From contig NZ_JBGCCT010000042.1 in NCBI RefSeq assembly GCF_041260665.1, positions 1 through 64,000 on the forward strand: a stretch of DNA of 64,000 nucleotides, read 5' to 3'. Shown piece by piece: positions 49,816 through 58,375 of the stretch (the first letter of the stretch is position 1; each line of letters begins with the position of its first letter). Made by a program: the position numbers and the translations under genes. The notes below the pieces were generated by a model, which saw nothing but the letters and a program-made list of their open reading frames with translations, was not told where the DNA came from and did no database searches. The stretch is from Catenulispora sp. GP43. GTDB lineage: Bacteria; Actinomycetota; Actinomycetes; Streptomycetales; Catenulisporaceae.

Positions 49816-51834
49816 TCAGTGGCCGAAGCCGAACGACTGCAGGAACAGGGCGTTCGGCGAACCGACGCCGGTGGCCTCGTCGTAGCCGCGGGCGGCCGGC
49901 AGGCCCTCGTCCAGGCCGTACTGGATCAGCCGGTACTGGCCGGCGGCGGCGCTGCTGGCCGGGTACTGGAACACCACCGAGTGGATCGGCGAACCCGCGA
50001 TCTGCTTCGGGTTCTGGACCACGTCGCTGGTCAGGAACGAGCGGGCGTAGATCGCCGGGTTGGCGAAGCCGACCGGGATGCCCCACTGAGCCTGCTGCGC
50101 GTCGGCCAGGATGCCGGCCCACGAGGGCGCGGACACCGAGGTGCCGCCGTAGCCGGACTCGCCGTAGACACCGTTGGTCGTCATGCCGACCAGGGTGCTG
50201 CTGAAGTACAGGTCGCCGTTCAGCGCGATGTCCGGGGTGGTGCGCATCGGCCGGGAGGCCTTGGCGCCGCTCATCAGCGTGGTGGACAGCTTGTTCGGGA
50301 CCGTCCAGCTCTGGTACCAGGGCTGCGCCTCGGTCTCGCTGACGCCGCCGCCGCCGCCGAAGGTCTCACCGGCCGGGGTCCACGCGGTGGAGCCCGGGGC
50401 GGTGCGCCCGCTGCGGGTGTCGCCCATCGGGGTCTGGAAGGCGATGCCGCCCTTCTTGTTCAGCGCCAGGGCGGTGCCGCCGACCGAGGTCACCCACGGG
50501 GAGGACGTCGGCCACTCGACCTGCGCCCGCGCCGAGGTCGGGTCGCAGTTCAGGCCCTTGGAGATGGAGTAGGCGTCGTCGTTCATGCAGTCGCCGGAGG
50601 AGAAGTCGAAGGCGATGCCCTCGGCCGCGCCCTCCATGAAGATCTGGTTGTACGAGGCCTCCAGCGCCGGGTCGAGGTCGCCGCCGGTGGAGTACTGGAT
50701 CTCGCCCCAGCTGTTCGACACGATGTCGGCCAGGTGCTTGTCGACGATGTTCGCCTCGGCGGCCAGCAGGTCGCTGTCCAGGCAGGAGTTCGCCGCGACC
50801 GTGATGACCTTGGCGTCCGGCGCCAGGCCGTGCGCCATGTCGACGTCCAGCGACTCCTCGCCGAAGTCGCCGTAGCCGCACAGCTGCTGGTTCGTGTACT
50901 GCGACGGGTCGTTCACCTCGGAGTACTGCCCCGGCGCGAACGGCTTGTCGCCGTGGTTGATCGAGTACTGGTTGGCGTCGGCCTCCATGGTCGGCGAGCC
51001 GTACCAGTTCACGATCGCGATCGTGGCGCCCTTGCCGGTCAGGCCGGTGCTGCTGACGCCGTAGGCCTGGCGGAGCTCGGACGGGACCACCGAGCACTGC
51101 GCCAGCGTGGCGGGCGTGGTGTAGCCGGCCGGGACGGCCGGAGCCGAGGACGGCGCAGCCTTCTGCCCGTAGTAGTCCGAGCAGGACGGGTCGTTGTTGG
51201 CGACCGGGCCCTTCTTCTTGTTCTGCGGGTCGGTGGTGTGGTTGGTGACCGCGTGCACCGTGTCCTGCGACATACCGGTGACGCCCGAGATCACCCCGGC
51301 CAGCGCCTCCGGGACCTTCAGGTCGCTCTTCGGCGCGCGCAGCGTGCCCTGAGCGGTCTTGAAGTTGTCCAGCTGCGTGCCGAACGCCTTCTGCGCGTCG
51401 GCCACCGAGCCGGTGACGTCGATCCAGTGGGTGTTCGTGCCGGTGACCTTGAGGCCCGACGTCTTCAGCCACGCGGTGACCGCGTCGATCTGCTTCTGCG
51501 AGGCACCGAACTGGCTCTGCACCTGGGCGGCGCTCAGGTAGTGGTGGTAGTTCGCGCTGGACGGGTCGCTCACCGAGCGGGCGAAGGCCGCCAGCCCGGC
51601 CGAGTCCTGGCCCGAGAGGTACACCCGCACGCTCAACTGCGCGGCGGTGCCGGTCTGGCCGAGGTCGGCCGAAGCGGTCGCGTAGGCCGGGGTGCTGCCT
51701 GCGAGCGTCGCCGAGCCGGAGTCGGCGTTCGACGGCGCGGCCATCGCCACGCCGGCGGTCACGAACGCCGCGACGGCCGTCATGGTCGTGGCCGTGGCTA
51801 TTCGTCGGCGGTGCCGTGGTACGGCATTGGTCAT
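49816..51834 (-). CDS. secreted sedolisin (peptidase S53)
   Basis: This 672-residue protein has a signal peptide (IATATTMTAVAAFVTAGVAM, cleavage near AMAA), a pro-domain of about 190 residues, and an S53 serine-carboxyl peptidase. The family Glu and Asp lie in GEESLDVDMAHG near residue 325, an oxyanion Asp-equivalent region in SNSWGE, and the nucleophile in GGTSVSAPSWAG near residue 565. Sedolisins work best at acid pH. A Ca2+-binding C-terminal region with DEATGVGSPN is present. GGGAAGGGAAC is before ATG 51834. Confidence 0.93.
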   Translation of the reverse strand: MTNAVPRHRRRIATATTMTAVAAFVTAGVAMAAPSNADSGSATLAGSTPAYATASADLGQTGTAAQLSVRVYLSGQDSAGLAAFARSVSDPSSANYHHYLSAAQVQSQFGASQKQIDAVTAWLKTSGLKVTGTNTHWIDVTGSVADAQKAFGTQLDNFKTAQGTLRAPKSDLKVPEALAGVISGVTGMSQDTVHAVTNHTTDPQNKKKGPVANNDPSCSDYYGQKAAPSSAPAVPAGYTTPATLAQCSVVPSELRQAYGVSSTGLTGKGATIAIVNWYGSPTMEADANQYSINHGDKPFAPGQYSEVNDPSQYTNQQLCGYGDFGEESLDVDMAHGLAPDAKVITVAANSCLDSDLLAAEANIVDKHLADIVSNSWGEIQYSTGGDLDPALEASYNQIFMEGAAEGIAFDFSSGDCMNDDAYSISKGLNCDPTSARAQVEWPTSSPWVTSVGGTALALNKKGGIAFQTPMGDTRSGRTAPGSTAWTPAGETFGGGGGVSETEAQPWYQSWTVPNKLSTTLMSGAKASRPMRTTPDIALNGDLYFSSTLVGMTTNGVYGESGYGGTSVSAPSWAGILADAQQAQWGIPVGFANPAIYARSFLTSDVVQNPKQIAGSPIHSVVFQYPASSAAAGQYRLIQYGLDEGLPAARGYDEATGVGSPNALFLQSFGFGH

Positions 51835-52205
51835 GGTGCTTGTTCCCTTCCCAAAAAGAGGGACGAATGTTCCCAATGCCCGATTGACGCTTTGTGGGCA
51901 GTGGGATTTAAGCCCGCGTCGCTCATTTCTATAGATGGCCGCCGGAGAAACACAAGGGTAAGAAGCACATGAGTTTGATCGGCCGCCGCCGGGTTGATCA
52001 GAATTTTACGAAGCCATCACGGTCCGTCGTCGCGCACGCACCCCGGGACCTCGGCGAAACACCAAGAAACGGCGACAATCCCTTGCAGGGGGCGGGAAAA
52101 CCCTACGCCGGACGCGGCGCCGGCGACCAGCTCGGCACCCCGGCGCACCGGGCACGTCGGCCGGACCGCCGTGACGGTATTTTTACGGTTGTCCGGCAGC
52201 CGCCG
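51835..52205. other. 371-bp intergenic region with lower GC
   Basis: This is the longest gap without a gene. It contains the sedolisin promoter at 51928-51955. TGATC (51976-51980) and GATCA (51996-52000) form an inverted pair with 15 bp between, a possible regulator site. Toward the RNA ligase start it is again GC-rich. I see no further gene and no strong ribosome site for the ligase. Confidence 0.5.
51928..51955 (-). promoter_or_regulatory. candidate promoter of the sedolisin gene
   Basis: On the minus strand, -35 TTGTGT (51955-51950), a 16-bp spacer, and -10 TATAGA (51933-51928) agree well with a housekeeping promoter. The predicted leader is about 85 nt. Confidence 0.5.
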
Positions 52206-53231
52206 ATGAGCAAGGATCCGCGAATGCTGCGGCCTTATCCGAAGATGGCGTCGAAGGGGAAAGGCGACACGCCCGCCGCCCGCGAGTGGGTCGCGACCGA
52301 GAAGGTGCACGGGGCGCACTTCGCGCTCGTCTGCGACCGGACCGGGGTCCGGCCTGCGAAGCGGCGCGAGGTGCTGGCCGAGGACGACCTCGACGGGTTC
52401 TTCGGCGTGAGCCGGATCTGGCCGACGTTGTCGGTGGCCGCGGCGCGGTGCGCGAAGCCGCTGCGCGATGCGGCGGCGGACGGCACGGGCCGCGAGGACG
52501 CTGTGGTGACCTTGTACGGGGAGCTCGCAGGAGGGCGTTATCCGCATCCTGATGTCCCCGTGGCCGAGGGCACACAGCCGGTGCAGACCGGGGTCTGGTA
52601 CGCGCCGGGCTTGTTCTGGCTCTTGTTCGACGCGCAGGTGACGCTTGGCGAACGGCGGTGGTGGGTCGCGGAGCGGGATGTGCGCGCGGCGGCTGTGGAG
52701 GCGGGGCTGTTGAGTGTGCCGGTGCTGGCCCGCGGGGCGCTGAAGCAGCTGCAGGATCTGCCGGCGGCGTTCGCGAGCCGGGTGCCGGCCCTGTTCGGGT
52801 TGCCGGAGCTGGAGGACAACCTGGCCGAGGGATATGTGCTGAAGCCGGCGGTCGCGTGGGAGGAAGGCGAGGCGCGGCCGTTGCTGAAGGTGAAGCAGAA
52901 GGCTTTCGCCGAGGACGAGCGGTTCGCCGGTGCACGGCCCTACATCGCGCCGCCGGAGGGTGCGGCGGGGGTGCCGGCATGGCTGGTGGTGCAGGCGGCG
53001 GCGTTGCTGACACCGACGCGCGCCGCGGCGGCGGTGAGCAAGCTGGGGCCGGGTACCACGGCGGAGGTGGTGGTCGGGGAGATCGCGAAGGACGCCGCGG
53101 AGGAGATCTCGGAGGAACTCGGCGGGCTGGATCCGGCGCAGATGGACGGGCTCGCCGAGGCGCTGATGGCGGGGGCGCGGACGTTGGCGGACTTCGACGC
53201 GGCGGATCGGGCGCGGGCCGCGAGACGGTGA
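52206..53231 (+). CDS. Rnl2-type RNA ligase
   Basis: This 341-residue protein has nucleotidyltransferase motifs of RNA ligases: I, EKVHGAHF with the adenylated Lys33; III-like, YGELAGG (104-110); IV, EGYVLKP (208-214); V, KVKQKAF (228-234). The C-terminal 100 residues are helical, as in T4 Rnl2. Rnl2 ligases seal 3'-OH/5'-phosphate ends in duplex or repaired RNA. It has no RNA kinase-phosphatase partner nearby. ATG 52206 is used; ATG 52224 has AAGGAT about 7 bp upstream and is a serious alternative. Confidence 0.8.
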   Translation: MSKDPRMLRPYPKMASKGKGDTPAAREWVATEKVHGAHFALVCDRTGVRPAKRREVLAEDDLDGFFGVSRIWPTLSVAAARCAKPLRDAAADGTGREDAVVTLYGELAGGRYPHPDVPVAEGTQPVQTGVWYAPGLFWLLFDAQVTLGERRWWVAERDVRAAAVEAGLLSVPVLARGALKQLQDLPAAFASRVPALFGLPELEDNLAEGYVLKPAVAWEEGEARPLLKVKQKAFAEDERFAGARPYIAPPEGAAGVPAWLVVQAAALLTPTRAAAAVSKLGPGTTAEVVVGEIAKDAAEEISEELGGLDPAQMDGLAEALMAGARTLADFDAADRARAARR

Positions 53232-53330
53232 CGCGGCAGCCGCTGTCGGTGCTGTCGGGCGCGGCTGGTTGAGCGCGCGCCCCACGCGGCGACGGCTGGC
53301 AGCGACTCGCGGCCGCGGGCTCCCGGCGCC

Positions 53331-53372
53331 TGGCAGCTGGCAGCTGGCAGCTGGCAGCTGGCAGCTGGCAGC
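53331..53372. repeat. 7-bp tandem repeat TGGCAGC x6
   Basis: Six perfect copies of TGGCAGC lie 100 bp after the RNA ligase stop. Related GGCTGGCAGCGACTCGCGG and GGCAGCAACTCGCGGCGG blocks flank it, so a larger degenerate repeat spans about 53290-53410. No coding meaning is apparent. Confidence 0.9.
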
Positions 53373-53423
53373 AACTCGCGGCGGCTGGCTGCCAGCGCCT
53401 GCCTGCTAACTGCCGGCGCCTAC

Positions 53424-54359
53424 CTACTCCCCCGCCGCCTCCGCAGCCTCCGCCGCCTCTGTAGCCGCCCGGCTCACCGCCCAAATATCCGCGACCGGCC
53501 CCAGGTGCGCGAGCTTGTCCGGGTTCACCACCGCCTGGATGGCCTGGATCCGCCCCTCCGCCACGTCGAGCGTCAGCACACTGAGGACCTTGCGGTCCGG
53601 CGCCCGGAAGATGGCGCCGGGCTGCCCGTTGAGCACGTGCGGCTCCAGCCGGACCCCGATCCGGTCGAACCGCGCCGCCACCAGCGTGACCATGGCCACC
53701 ACCGCCTCCGTGCCGTACGCCTCCTGCGCGACCAGCGGGGCCTTGCCGCCGCTGTCGCCGACCAGGCTCACGTCGGCGGCCAGCAGTTCGCGCAGCCCGG
53801 CGACGTCGCCCTCGCGGAAGGCGTCGAAGAAGCGCTCGGCGAGCTCGTCGCGTTCGCGGCGGTCGGCTTCGAAGCGGGGGCGGCCGTCGTGCATGTGCCG
53901 GCGGGCCCGGACCGCGAGCTGGCGGCACGCCGCCTCCGAGCGTCCGACCGCCGAGGCCACCTCGGGGAAGCCGAAGCCGAAGACCTCGCGCAGGACGAAC
54001 ACCGCGCGCTCCAGCGGGGACAGCCGCTCCAGCAGGAGCAGCGCGGCCATCGACACCGAGTCCGCCAGTTCGGCCGCGCGCTCGGGGTCCTCGTACGGAT
54101 CGGACAGCAGCGGCTCGGGCATCCACGGTCCGACGTACTCCTCGCGTCGGACCCGGGCCGAACGCAGCACGTCGATCGAGATCCGGGTGACCACCGCCGA
54201 CAGGAACGCCTTCGCCGAAGCCGGCTGCGTCGCCGTGCCCTGCCAGCGCAGCCACGTGTCCTGCACCGCGTCCTCGGCCTCGGCCACGCTGCCCAGGATC
54301 CGGTAAGCGATCGAGAACAGCAGCGGTCGCAGGTCCTCGAACTCCTCGTCGCGTGTCAC
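53424..54359 (-). CDS. sigJ: ECF41-type sigma factor (SigJ-like)
   Basis: This 311-residue protein has sigma regions 2 and 4 (LLFSIAYRILGSVAEAEDAV, then LSPLERAVFVLREVFGFGFP) and a C-terminal SnoaL-like domain from about residue 185. ECF41 hallmarks are visible: YVGPWMPEPL between regions 2 and 4, and VVNPDKL near the end, the motif known to modulate activity. The SnoaL-like domain replaces an anti-sigma. It follows an oxidoreductase gene by 30 bp, as ECF41 sigmas usually pair with a redox or CMD-type gene. Confidence 0.93.
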   Translation of the reverse strand: MTRDEEFEDLRPLLFSIAYRILGSVAEAEDAVQDTWLRWQGTATQPASAKAFLSAVVTRISIDVLRSARVRREEYVGPWMPEPLLSDPYEDPERAAELADSVSMAALLLLERLSPLERAVFVLREVFGFGFPEVASAVGRSEAACRQLAVRARRHMHDGRPRFEADRRERDELAERFFDAFREGDVAGLRELLAADVSLVGDSGGKAPLVAQEAYGTEAVVAMVTLVAARFDRIGVRLEPHVLNGQPGAIFRAPDRKVLSVLTLDVAEGRIQAIQAVVNPDKLAHLGPVADIWAVSRAATEAAEAAEAAGE

Positions 54360-54389
54360 AGCCGCCCCATCCCCATCGCGATCGTCCTG

Positions 54390-55439
54390 TCAGCACTCGA
54401 GACGAGCGGGGCTCCGCAGTTGTGACATCGACTCGATGACGACCTTTCCGAAGCTCTCCTCATCGCGGTAGGAGCGATACGCCGCGACCGCGTCGTCGAG
54501 CCCGAAAACCCGGTCCACCACCGGCCGGATCCGGTGCGCCGCGACCGCGCGGCACAGCGCTTCCAGTTCCACACGGTTGCCGACGAACTCGCGGCGGACG
54601 GTGGCCAGGGAGCCGCTGAGGTCGTCCTCGGTGACGGTCAGGACCTCCGGCTGCGGGGACACCACCCACAGCAGGCAGACCTGCGCGTAGGTCGCCCCGG
54701 CCCGCAGCGACTGGCCGAAGGTGGTCGGGCCCTGCGTCTCGACGACCAGGTCCGCACCCGCGCCGCCGGTCAGGGCGCGCACCTCCTTGGACCACTCCGG
54801 CGTCGCGGCGTAGTCCACCACCTCGTCGACACCGAGCTCGCGCAGCCGCTCGGCCTTCGCCGCGCTGGACGTGGTGGCGATGACCCGGCAGCCCATCGCC
54901 TTGGCGAGCTGGGCCGCGAACAGGGAGACGTCGCCGGTTCCCAGGACGAGCACCGTCTGGCCGGCGGTCAGCGTCCCCGGCCGGGTGAGCGCGTTCCACG
55001 CCGAGACCCCGGCGCAGGGCAGCGCCGCGGCTTCGGCCCAGCTCAGGTGCTCGGGGACGGCCACGGCCGCGGCCTCGTCGATGAGCGTGTACTCGGACAG
55101 CCAGCCGTCGACGGTACAGCCGAGCTGGTCGACGACCTCGGGGCGGAGCGGGCCGCTGATCCAGCGCGGCCAGTACGAGGCGGTGATCCGGTCGCCCACC
55201 GCGAACCGGCTCACGGCCTCCCCGACCGCGACGACCTCGCCGGCACCGTCGCTGAGCGGCACGATGCCCGGTCGGGCCGGGAGCGGGTACCGGCCGGTCG
55301 TGATGAGCAGGTCGCGGCGGTTGATCGACGCCGCGCGGGTTTCGACCAGGAGCTGATGGGGGCCGGGGGTCGGCACGTCCTCGGTGCCGAGCGTGATGTC
55401 GTCCAGAGAGCCGGGTCCCGGCAGGCGGTAGGTACGCAT
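54390..55439 (-). CDS. zinc-less MDR oxidoreductase (quinone reductase/ADH-like)
   Basis: This 349-residue protein is of the medium-chain dehydrogenase type. It has RAASINRRDLLITTGRYPLP and PLSDGAGEVVAVGEAVSRFA in the GroES-like domain, and VLGTGDVSLFAAQLAKAMG for NADP. The usual structural zinc Cys cluster is absent, and an Asn-Arg-Arg-Asp loop is seen, as in quinone-oxidoreductase-type enzymes. It reduces or oxidises an unknown carbonyl. It is upstream of the ECF41 sigma on the same strand and divergent from the XRE regulator across a palindrome. Confidence 0.88.
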   Translation of the reverse strand: MRTYRLPGPGSLDDITLGTEDVPTPGPHQLLVETRAASINRRDLLITTGRYPLPARPGIVPLSDGAGEVVAVGEAVSRFAVGDRITASYWPRWISGPLRPEVVDQLGCTVDGWLSEYTLIDEAAAVAVPEHLSWAEAAALPCAGVSAWNALTRPGTLTAGQTVLVLGTGDVSLFAAQLAKAMGCRVIATTSSAAKAERLRELGVDEVVDYAATPEWSKEVRALTGGAGADLVVETQGPTTFGQSLRAGATYAQVCLLWVVSPQPEVLTVTEDDLSGSLATVRREFVGNRVELEALCRAVAAHRIRPVVDRVFGLDDAVAAYRSYRDEESFGKVVIESMSQLRSPARLEC

Positions 55440-55473
55440 GGATTCAGCGTGCGACGGTCCGTGCGGTGATCCA

Positions 55474-55489
55474 ATTCCCTGGAGGGAAT
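55474..55489. promoter_or_regulatory. perfect operator palindrome between ADH and XRE genes
   Basis: ATTCCCT-GG-AGGGAAT is a perfect 16-bp inverted repeat in the 67-bp gap between the divergent oxidoreductase and XRE regulator. It is at -35 bp from the oxidoreductase start and 18 bp before the regulator start, fit to control both. Confidence 0.75.
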
Positions 55490-55506
55490 GGACCGGCGGC
55501 CCCGCG

Positions 55507-56358
55507 ATGACGAAGACTTCCCCCGTGAGCACCGCGACCACCAAAGCCCCGCCCGCGTTCGGCGCCGAGCTGCGGCGCTGGCGCACGCTGCGCCGCGTGA
55601 GCCAGCTGGAGCTGGCCAACCGCGCCGGCACCACGCAGCGCCACCTGAGCTTCATGGAGCAGGGGCGCTCGCATCCGGGACGGGCGATAGTGCTGCGGCT
55701 GGCCGAGTCCCTGCGGCTCACGCTGCGGGAACGCAACGCCCTGCTGTTCACGGCCGGCTACGCCCCGGCGTACGAGGAGACCCGCTACGACGCGCCGGAG
55801 TTCGCTCCGGTGCGGGAGGCGATGGAGCGGGTGATCGAGGGGCACCTGCCGTATCCGGCGTTGGTGCTGCGGCGGCCGGGACGGGTGATCACGGCGAACC
55901 GGGCGTTCTCCGTGTTCTTGGAAGGCTGCGCCCCGCATCTGCTTGAGCCGCCGATCGACCTGCTGCGCGTCATGCTGCACCCGGACGGCATCGCGCCGCG
56001 GATCGGCAACCTCGCGCAGTGGGGCCGGCACGTGCTCGACAACCTGCGGCTGCTGGCGTCACAGAGTCCTGACCGCGGGTTGGACTCGCTGGTGGAGGAG
56101 CTGGCCGGCTATGTCCCGGAGGCTCCCATGGACCAGACGTATCTCGGGTTCGCGGTGCCGATGCGGCTGCGCGCGCCTGAGGGCGAACTGCGGCTGATGA
56201 CGGCGCTGACCTCGTTCGCCACGGCGGTGGACGTCACGGTCGCGGAGTCGGTGCTCGAATCGTTCCTGCCGGCGGACGCCGAGAGCGCCGAGATCCTGGC
56301 GGCCCGGGACCGGCTGGCCGCCGGGCGGGACGAGCCGCGGCTGCTCGCGGGACTCTGA
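55507..56358 (+). CDS. XRE regulator with MmyB-like ligand-binding domain
   Basis: This 283-residue protein has an XRE helix-turn-helix (LRRWRTLRRVSQLELANRAG, then TTQRHLSFMEQGRSHPGRAI) at residues 15-75 and a MmyB-like ligand-binding domain (ERVIEGHLPYPALVLRRPGR, VITANRAFSVFLEG) in the rest. This family senses small hydrophobic ligands and controls an adjacent dehydrogenase. Here the adjacent divergent oxidoreductase with a shared palindrome fits exactly. ATG 55507 is chosen; a longer in-frame start would cover the palindrome. Confidence 0.92.
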   Translation: MTKTSPVSTATTKAPPAFGAELRRWRTLRRVSQLELANRAGTTQRHLSFMEQGRSHPGRAIVLRLAESLRLTLRERNALLFTAGYAPAYEETRYDAPEFAPVREAMERVIEGHLPYPALVLRRPGRVITANRAFSVFLEGCAPHLLEPPIDLLRVMLHPDGIAPRIGNLAQWGRHVLDNLRLLASQSPDRGLDSLVEELAGYVPEAPMDQTYLGFAVPMRLRAPEGELRLMTALTSFATAVDVTVAESVLESFLPADAESAEILAARDRLAAGRDEPRLLAGL

Positions 56359-56475
56359 ACCCGGATCCCCCATCCGGCCGCTCGCGACCACCATTCGGGT
56401 CACCACGCGTGCCGTCGCTCCCGGGCCCGCCCACCATGGCAGAGGCGACCGCCGCCCCGCCCTGGGCACGCGAGA

Positions 56476-58023
56476 ATGCGAGCGACGATGCAAGGCTTCT
56501 CCCGGGAACCCGGCACCACCGGCCCGATCACCATCACCCTGCCCAAGGCCGGGGAGCGGCGGGTCTGGGGCTGGGCGGTCATCATCGCCGTCGGCGGCTT
56601 CCTGTTCGGGTACGACACCGGTGTGGTGTCCGGCGCGCTGCTGTACATCACGCAGGACTTCCACCTGTCGAGCTCCGAGAAGAGCAGCGTGGTCAGCGTC
56701 CTGCTGATCGGCGCGATGATCGGCGCGCTGGCGGCCGGCCGGATCTCCGACGGTCTGGGCCGCAAGAAGGCGGTCACCATCTTCGGCCTGGTGTTCGCGC
56801 TCGGGACGCTGATCGCGGTCGTCGCACAGAACTACGGGACGCTGCTGGTCGCCCGCTTCGTCCTCGGTCTGGCCGTCGGCGGCGCCTCGGCGCAGGTCCC
56901 GGTCTACCTCGGCGAGATCTCGCCGGCGAACATCCGGGGCCGCATCCTGTCGCTGAACCAGCTGCTGATCACCGTCGGCATCCTGTGCTCGTACCTGATC
57001 GACCTGGCGTTCTCGCACAGCGGGAACTGGCGGGCGATGTTCGCCTTCGGCGCGATCCCGGCGCTGGTCCTGAGCCTGGGCGTGTGGTTCGTGGTGCCGG
57101 AGTCGCCGACCTGGCTGTACACGCGGGGACGCGTCGAACAGCTCCGCGAGGGCCTGCTGATGGTCACCGACGCCGAACAGGCCGACGAGATCATCGAGGT
57201 CTACGGGGAGCGCCAGAAGCAGGCGGCGCGGATGGAGGCGACGCGCGGCGCGGACGAGAAGGGCTGGCGCATCCTGCTCACCCCGGCCGTGCGCCCGGCC
57301 ATGATCGTCGGCCTGACGATGGCCGCGCTGCAGCAGTTCGGCGGTATCAACACGATCATCTACTACGCCCCGACGATCATCGAGCAGACCGGCCGCAGCG
57401 CCAGCAACTCGATCGTCTACTCGGTCTACATCGGCATCATCAACTTCGTGATGACGGTCCTCGCCATCAACACCATCGACCGCCTGGGCCGGCGCCAGCT
57501 GCTGCTGATCTCGCTGGCCGGGATGGCGGGCTTCGTGGCGCTGCTGGGCTTCAGCTTCATCTGGAGCTGGAACTCCAACCTGACGCTGCTGTTCATGGTC
57601 GCCTACATCGCGGCCTTCGCCGGCGGCCTGGGCCCGGTCTTCTGGGTGCTGGTCGGCGAGATCTTCCCGACCCGGGCCAAGGCCGACGGCTCCAGCGCGG
57701 CGACCACCGTGAACTGGCTGTCGAACTTCATCGTCAGCCAGTCCTTCCTGACCGTGGCCAACGGCATCGGCCAGGGCCAGACGTTCCTGATCTTCGCCGG
57801 GGTCTGCGTCGCCGGGCTGGCGTTCGTCGGACGCTTCGTGCCGGAGACCAAGAACCGCGACACGAACGAGGTCCAGAAGGCGCTGTTCGAGCGGTTCGGG
57901 AAGAAGCCGATTCCGGAGGCGCGGACGTCCACCGGGGCCTACGACGCCGGGCGCGCCGACGCGGGGCACACCGACGCCGGCTCGGCGGTCAAGCCTGCGG
58001 ATCGTCGACGGGATCGCCGGTGA
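56476..58023 (+). CDS. sugar porter family MFS transporter
   Basis: This 515-residue protein has twelve helices with sugar-porter signatures: GGFLFGYDTGVVSGALLYI in helix 1, DGLGRKK in loop 2-3, PVYLGEISPANIRGRILSLN in helix 4, PESPTWLYTRGR, a QQFGGINTIIYYAPTI segment in helix 7, and PETKNRDTNEVQ at the end. It would import a hexose or pentose. It lies close to zwf and an aldose epimerase, matching sugar catabolism. ATG 56488 is an alternative start. The tail is Ala/Asp-rich. Confidence 0.93.
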   Translation: MRATMQGFSREPGTTGPITITLPKAGERRVWGWAVIIAVGGFLFGYDTGVVSGALLYITQDFHLSSSEKSSVVSVLLIGAMIGALAAGRISDGLGRKKAVTIFGLVFALGTLIAVVAQNYGTLLVARFVLGLAVGGASAQVPVYLGEISPANIRGRILSLNQLLITVGILCSYLIDLAFSHSGNWRAMFAFGAIPALVLSLGVWFVVPESPTWLYTRGRVEQLREGLLMVTDAEQADEIIEVYGERQKQAARMEATRGADEKGWRILLTPAVRPAMIVGLTMAALQQFGGINTIIYYAPTIIEQTGRSASNSIVYSVYIGIINFVMTVLAINTIDRLGRRQLLLISLAGMAGFVALLGFSFIWSWNSNLTLLFMVAYIAAFAGGLGPVFWVLVGEIFPTRAKADGSSAATTVNWLSNFIVSQSFLTVANGIGQGQTFLIFAGVCVAGLAFVGRFVPETKNRDTNEVQKALFERFGKKPIPEARTSTGAYDAGRADAGHTDAGSAVKPADRRRDRR

Positions 58024-58044
58024 ACCGCAGCCGCCGCAGCCGCC

Positions 58045-58332
58045 GTCCACCACCCGCAGGTCCAGTCCGCCGGAGAGCATGTCCTCCATCACCACGCCGG
58101 CCATCGGGTTCAGCGCGGCCGTCCCGACCAGCTGCCCGGCCACCTCCGAGGAGCGGAACAGCAGCGCGTCCACCGCCGCCCGGCCCTTGGTGCCGTAGCC
58201 GATGACCAGGGTGTTGACCAGGCGCGCGGTGTTGCCGACCGGGACCACGTCGCCGTAACCGATCGTGGTCAGAGTGACCGTCGAGTACGGCGCCCGCCAC
58301 GGACGGGTATCAGGGAGCGAACCGCCGCGCAC
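58045..58332 (-). pseudogene. decayed potassium-channel remnant
   Basis: This reading segment is 96 codons. Three pieces of an RCK-type K+ channel are readable in order: pore TLTTIGYGDVVPV with the selectivity filter, then TARLVNTLVIGYGTKGRAAV, which joins the end of helix 2 directly to the nucleotide-binding RCK start, then EVAGQLVGTAALNPMAGVVM from the end of RCK. At least two large deletions have removed most of the RCK domain. The N-terminus is gone. It lies between the sugar porter and zwf. Confidence 0.7.
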
Positions 58333-58375
58333 CGGCTGCGGGCTCGCGGCGGCCGCGCGCTCCCTCCGAGCCTCG

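Noticed and set aside
53331-53372. CRISPR-like array
   Set aside because: Units of 7-19 bp here and elsewhere are contiguous with no unique spacers, and there are no cas genes. They are simple tandem repeats.
56059-58332. A 757-codon minus-strand frame opposite the sugar porter and XRE regulator
   Set aside because: Only its first 96 codons resemble a protein (the channel remnant). The rest is Arg/Asp/Gln-rich shadow sequence opposite well-supported genes.
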